Of a DNA stretch of 64,000 bases, positions 58,810 to 64,000 are shown in pieces. The first letter of the stretch is position 1; every line of letters begins with the position of its first letter. The stretch comes from Membranipora membranacea (taxonomy: Eukaryota; Bryozoa; Gymnolaemata; Cheilostomatida; Membraniporidae): NCBI GenBank assembly GCA_914767715.1, contig OU612073.1, positions 14,322,001 to 14,386,000 on the forward strand, in the 5' to 3' direction. The translations under genes were made by a program, and so were the position numbers. The notes beneath the pieces were generated by a model. That model saw nothing but the letters and a program-made list of their open reading frames with translations. It made no database searches and was not told the origin of the DNA.

Positions 58810-60044
58810 CACACCAACATCAGACACTTTTTTTGTCAATGTACTAGTGCAGACATCCACAGACAATGATACTAAAGTATGGAGAATCAGACTCTGAGAC
58901 GACAATTTGAACATGTACAGAATTACCCTCTCTGGTTGGGGTGTTATCAGTTCATAAAGAGAGTTATTGTAAACTCTCATAGAAATCCCCTGTGATATCC
59001 ATTTCCTAACGACTAAATATTGTGCTTCAAATTAGCTTTTTATCAACTCTTTTTCGATCATAATGTTTGTTTCGATGACTATTTATATACTGGACAAATG
59101 GTGCCAAATAAGCAAACATAAGAAAGTTTAATTCTATTATATTTATTATTGTTGGTGGTGGAATTGTAGATATTATTATGGCTTCACTGTTCTAAGTCAC
59201 AGTGGGATCAGTGCAGATGTACTAACAAATTAAATAAAATGTCTTCAAATAAGGAGAAAAATCAGTAACAAAATCATGAAAAGCCTCAGCAACATATAAC
59301 ATACAAAATAGCCCATTACCAAATGCATTACAAAAAGTGCCCTGAATTAAAGAAGAAAACAAACAATATGTGGAATAGAAACTTTTAATTTGGCTGCAAA
59401 TTAACAATACAATCTAATTTTCTTATCGGGAATAAATTGAAGAAGAAGCAGTTTATTGCCTCAAGCTAGCACTAAATGAATATTTTGTCTTTATTGGAGA
59501 GTAAATACAGGCAGTGTCTGTTCAAAGTAAGTACATGTCTCGAAAATACTTCTTAAATTATTGCATATGTATTTTAATAGCGGCAGAAACCCTCCCTAAT
59601 GTAGGTCATATGTATAACTTGGAGTTTTCTCCTCCCAGCCAAACATGTTCAAGGAGGACACAATTACTCAAGAGCACTGCGCTCAGAAGAGTTTAAGTAC
59701 ACCTAAAACTCATGCCAAAACATTAACAGGGATAATCAGATATTAAATCAAGCTCATGTTCTGCTGCCTCGCCACCGTGTTGGGATAGAATGGAACAATA
59801 GATAACTGCTGGAATAAATTATTAGGCCTCGACTTGACAACCCACGTCAGGTTTGACACCCAAAAAGGTGGAGGAATGTAAGCAGAGAAGAGTGAGACTC
59901 AACACTGCTCATTTCTCAGGTACTGAGATTGGGTCAAAACGTCATCAGTATGGTACCAATCTTGAGGGAGCACATACTGATCATAGCAGCGGTTGTCTGT
60001 ATGTCAAGAGTATTGTTTTGTGTACCAGTATTGGGTCGATTTTA
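58810..60044. other. Convergent 3' flanks of PFN4 and CLIC
   Basis: AT-rich, no coding or RNA feature supported. Confidence 0.5.
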
Positions 60045-63000
60045 TTACTCTGCAGGTTCTTCACCCGCAGTGCTGCCTTCCGCTGATGATCCAGCAGCAC
60101 CATTAGGGAGGAGAGCGTTAACCTCATCAGGAATCTCCAGGGTGTGAGTCTCCTTCATTAAGTTGGGGTTACGGGATGATGTCAACTTAACTCCTGGTAC
60201 CTGTGGGCAAAAAAAACAGAATTTAGTAAACATCTGCTAGTTCTTAAGACTCTAGATCAAAATTATCACAATATTTTGGATGGTAATCCAAAAACTATAT
60301 ATATAGTAGTAACAAGCTCAAGAGAGTCGAATCAATCCTTGCTAAAATTTGGTTACAACTCATATTGGTGACCATAGTATTAAACGCACAAACTTCAAGA
60401 CTGAGAGTGTGGCACAACACCCCGAATGAAAAATACAATTCAAAACTACTGGCTGATACCACTCAAGACATGAACATGAATATGACCAGACTTTACCTTC
60501 ATTTCATAGTGTTTGATGATATCCTGATCACATGGTACTGATTTCTGGAACACTTCAGTCTCGTATGAATTCTTAAGATAAGTCCATAAGTGTGTCAGTT
60601 CGGGGTTGATCTCAAAATCTCGGTAGTGCTATAAAATAAACATCGACACATCCAAGGTCCAGCAAGTATGATAGGTGGTGAAGCTTGACTTCACCAAAAA
60701 GTAGCCTGGTAATGGTGGTGGTCCTAAAACATTTTCAAGTCATTGGTCAGGATACAATGATAAAACTCAAACTTGTACACAATGAGGAAACATTATCGTA
60801 TTGTCATCCACTACGCTGTCACCTAATAGTAATCCGATACAAATAAACTCATAATGGTGTTATATTTCTTGCCTTACATAAATAAATAACATGCAAAATA
60901 ATGAGCCAGAATAATATGACAGGGATTATGTAATGTTCCAGGTACATTAACCAATGAAGCTTGTCATGAGCTTATCAATAAGCTATTGTCAGGTGTTGGT
61001 AACATTATGAAGACAGGTCGCTATCAATAGACCTACTTATGCATGAAAATCTTGTTACAAAAAAGTATCTCTCAGTCGATTTGTTAGACTAGCTGTTAGC
61101 TCTTCATTTTTGTTAGTACATAGTTGGTAGGCATTGTAACAGCCTTACTGATTCAAGAATATTTCACCATTTGTATGGCTGCACAAAAGAGATTAATTTT
61201 TGCCTCCACTTGATTAATGGACTGCCTGGGGCGAAGGGGGTTGTCGGATGATGTGCGTTGGATGGTGGGCGTTGGACAAGAATCTGGGGGGATCACCCGC
61301 AATTTCCCCCGACAACTATCATACATGCTTATACACTATACTAATATATATATATATATATATATCATTGTGACTTACCTTGGCAGCGACCCTGAGATGT
61401 TGTAGTTTAGGCAGCAGTTGACAGTCTGCATATGTAGGTGTGTCCTTCAATAAGAACTTGTGACCAGCGGCTTTCTCACCGAGGTATTTGTTCACATGTG
61501 CCAAAACTTTGTTTACTGGGCTCGCGTTTCCTGTCTGCAACAACTTGTTGAAATCCTGAAATGAGACAGAAAAAATACACATGATTCATCTTTCCACATT
61601 AGGAAGTTGAAACACAAACATATGTGTCGTTTTGGTTTCATCGCCAGCTAACTCAGACTAAAGAAGCTTTGATATGGCAAAAGAAATCAGTCAATTATTC
61701 AGTTAGCATGGATTAGGCCTGGACCAAATCTTCAAGCGACAAGCCTGTCATACAGTTTGTCCCAGCTTGCTGCTACAGTGGCAGACTCAGGGGATATTAA
61801 TATAACATTGTATTCTGATTAATCAACTTCTGAATATGATTCATCGGCTATGTTATGTTATGTGATAGACTAGGGTATCAACTATCAATGTCGCTATCAT
61901 AGCCAACTTGTCAGGTAAGGGTATAGTGCATACCTAGTATAATATTACATGTAAAACATTCAACTTAGCAGTATCAAATGTTCCATCTCCAATTTGTTCT
62001 ATAGATCAGCATAATATGCATACAGCTAATGTCTGCATGATCTGTGAAATTTCAAAATGCCCCTAATAATATAGACCTTCAGGACACTCAAGCTTTAAAC
62101 ACTCTGTTTGGAACCTAATTCATTTATGCATTTTACTACACAAGATATCAATTTCAAATAATTAATCTGTTGAGTCAATTGCCCTAAGCACAGGCTCCGA
62201 TTTACCCCACATTTACCATAACTATACACATTTATTTATTAACTACCAGTGCAAAGGTGGGATACATTAGATTATGTTACACATCATATATAGGCCTTCA
62301 AATACAATGTATCACTGTGTGAACGTGAAATGGAAAGTCCCATACCCTGTATAAGTCAGCAAATACATCCTCGGCAGCCTGCTCTACTTTTGATTCTTTC
62401 CATGTCAACAAATCTTCACATCCGAATTTCCTCATAAATTCTTCGATCTCATCGTTTGTGTCACATAGTAGGTTAGAAACATCCACTCCGTTTAGTTGCC
62501 CTGTTAAATAGTAGAGTACATTATAATGACCCTATAAATTACGGAAGGGTGAAATTCTCTGACATCCGTTCTAACCCCTATTATCTCAGCTGTGGTAGTA
62601 ACTTTATAAATTTGCATACATAAAATGTTTCAAGACGCCACTAAAAATCCCTAGTATTTCTTTAGAATGGAATGTATGCACCAAGTTCCCAGTCACAACA
62701 TTAAAATTTATGTATCTAAGCCGGTATGTCTGCTCCGAATCAGTCCCCAAGGATACATCTCTCTTTCAAGCTACTCACAGCAATAACAGAGGGAGTCTTA
62801 CTGGCTTCAATTTATCATACTAACTATACGATTATGTAAATCAGCAGTGCACTAACTTATCTTAGCCTACCTTTCACAACTCTTACATCTGGTAGCCTTC
62901 GACTAGTACCGAGCTCCACAAAGTATTTAGGTGGATTTTCTGACACTATTGTAGTGACTAGCAGATCACAGTATCCCTGTTCTGATAGTATATAGAATGC

Positions 63001-63060
63001 CATAAACCATTGATGGCACATAGGACATGATCCCTTTCTTTCTTTATCTATACTGGATGC
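60045..63060 (-). CDS. CLIC: Chloride intracellular channel (CLIC) protein, N-terminal exon missing
   Basis: Exons 62871-63060, 62346-62500, 61379-61555, 60497-60628 and 60045-60200, phases consistent; about 269 residues seen. CLICs are GST-fold proteins that exist as soluble oxidoreductases and can insert in membranes. The thioredoxin-like half has GSCPMCHQWFMAFYILSEQG; CPMC is the redox centre, with a second Cys at the position that is Ser in vertebrate CLIC1 (CPFS). The helical half has DTPTYADCQLLPKLQHLRVAAK and INPELTHLWTYLKNSY, the CLIC signature. After the domain an unusual 45-residue tail runs to the stop (GSSAEGSTAGEEPAE). The preceding exon, with the start, lies right of 63060 or beyond the window. 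Confidence 0.93.
61342..61365. repeat. (TA)n microsatellite
   Basis: TA dinucleotide run in a CLIC intron, close to the splice donor of exon 61379-61555. Confidence 0.85.
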
Positions 63061-64000
63061 CTGCAAAATATAATTATGTACAGTCAAAACATTCCATTAG
63101 TCAAAGAATGGACTGGGGACAGAATAGAAATAATTCTAGTTTTGAGCTGAAACCGAAGCTCCATTATTTCCGCAATGCTCATTAAAGTTTTGGATGTTTT
63201 AAAATTTGAGGTGTGAGCCATATTAGGCATCAATTAGCCTCATAAAGCCATATTACGTGGGCTGATGTTAGTTTGATGTTTGGGCGAACACCAATATCAC
63301 TGACCAAAAACAAACAATGCATTATCAGCTTGGTGAAATCACATCCATTAATGCATGGGTGGTTATCTTCATAATGTTTGGAATCAGATGATATCGTAAC
63401 GGGTTTAACCTGACTACCTTTTGGCGTCAAGGAATGCCAAATCTAAGAGTGGCTCTCTTAGAGCTGATAACAATATACTGACATCCATTAACAACAACAC
63501 CCATGAGTACACTTGGGTTTGACAATCATGGTGGCCGAAACTAATAAAACCAAAATGTATAGCTAAGATTTGGGTCCATGATGGCCTTATCATTCAACTG
63601 GATACAGAAATACAATAATGAGTTAGGAGTTGTCATTGACTTATGGTTCCAGCATTACGGCCTCCTTAGACTAAGACTGTATTGAATGCATACAATATAC
63701 AATGACCTACCATACAGTGTGTCAATTAATTTATATCAGCAGTTTGGCTTGTCTAAAATTCCCCAAGCTTTGTTGTAGGCATACGCCTATAGATCGTGAC
63801 TTCTAAAATCATGCACCGATTAAATATGATTTGCATCTATCTTCGAATTTAACATTGAGTTGAAGTTGAATGCACCATTGGCACATTTGAGTTTCCAAAC
63901 CTTTGCTCTATGAGATCTCAGAGCTTTTGATCACCCAGGTATAATTTTGATATAAAAGTTATCTGAAGGCCAGGTACACATCTTCATAAGGTTATAATAT
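63061..64000. other. CLIC intron or upstream region, no exon found
   Basis: The frame of exon 62871-63060 is phase 0 at its start, so a first exon is expected to the right. I found none with a credible CLIC N-terminus. Confidence 0.4.

Noticed and set aside
61200-61330. G-rich segment with partial inversions (TTGTCGG/CCGACAA)
   Set aside because: Pairing is short and interrupted; not distinguishable from chance.

Overview
The window is nuclear DNA of an animal, most likely an AT-rich invertebrate. Genes are split into many short exons with GT..AG introns. The identifiable proteins (TFIIIC subunit 5, DCAF17, profilin-4, FAM228, CLIC) are metazoan families, and the transposons include a BEL/Pao LTR element and LINEs. 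The combination fits a marine invertebrate, perhaps a non-bilaterian such as a sponge, but the phylum cannot be fixed from sequence alone. Most evidence lies in exons that I joined by splice signals and checked for phase; nearly all junctions keep the frame.

Layout. 61-5386 (-): five exons of a patatin-like phospholipase with a possible N-myristoylation signal; its large intron holds a 5'-truncated, frameshifted LINE. 5387-8846: no gene seen. 8850-18161: a nest of mobile DNA, made of a 400-bp MITE with TAA duplications, a 1.1-kb fold-back element with an 8-bp duplication, and a 7.8-kb BEL/Pao retrotransposon (LTRs, CCCCT duplications). The BEL gag is broken by a Mutator-like MITE and by a palindrome. 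19031-24628 (+): the last two exons of an unrecognised gene, with a LINE relic, a 987-bp TA-flanked element full of GGCTCAACGTGCCCC motifs, and a hAT-type MITE carrying a tRNA-like head.

25566-35767: a diverged tandem duplication. Copy 1 holds a glycine-zipper protein exon (+) and a broken DCAF17 fragment (-). Copy 2 holds the complete nine-exon DCAF17 gene (-) and a truncated copy of the glycine-zipper gene. 36-39 kb: repeats (a pair of ~290-bp inverted copies, a hAT-like hairpin, a perfect 27-bp hairpin, the second GGCTCAACGTGCCCC element). 39645-46004 (+): complete GTF3C5, ten exons. 46836-52741 (-): complete FAM228-like gene, eight exons. 52794-54637 (-): the last three exons of an unknown gene. 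56631-58809 (+): complete profilin-4. 60045-63060 (-): a CLIC gene lacking its first exon.

The genes do not form an operon. The notable linkage is FAM228 beside PFN4, which I recall as neighbours in the human genome as well, so this may be an old microsynteny block. GTF3C5 (RNA polymerase III initiation) and DCAF17 (CUL4 ubiquitin ligase receptor) are housekeeping-type genes. No bacterial-style system, CRISPR array or rRNA was seen.
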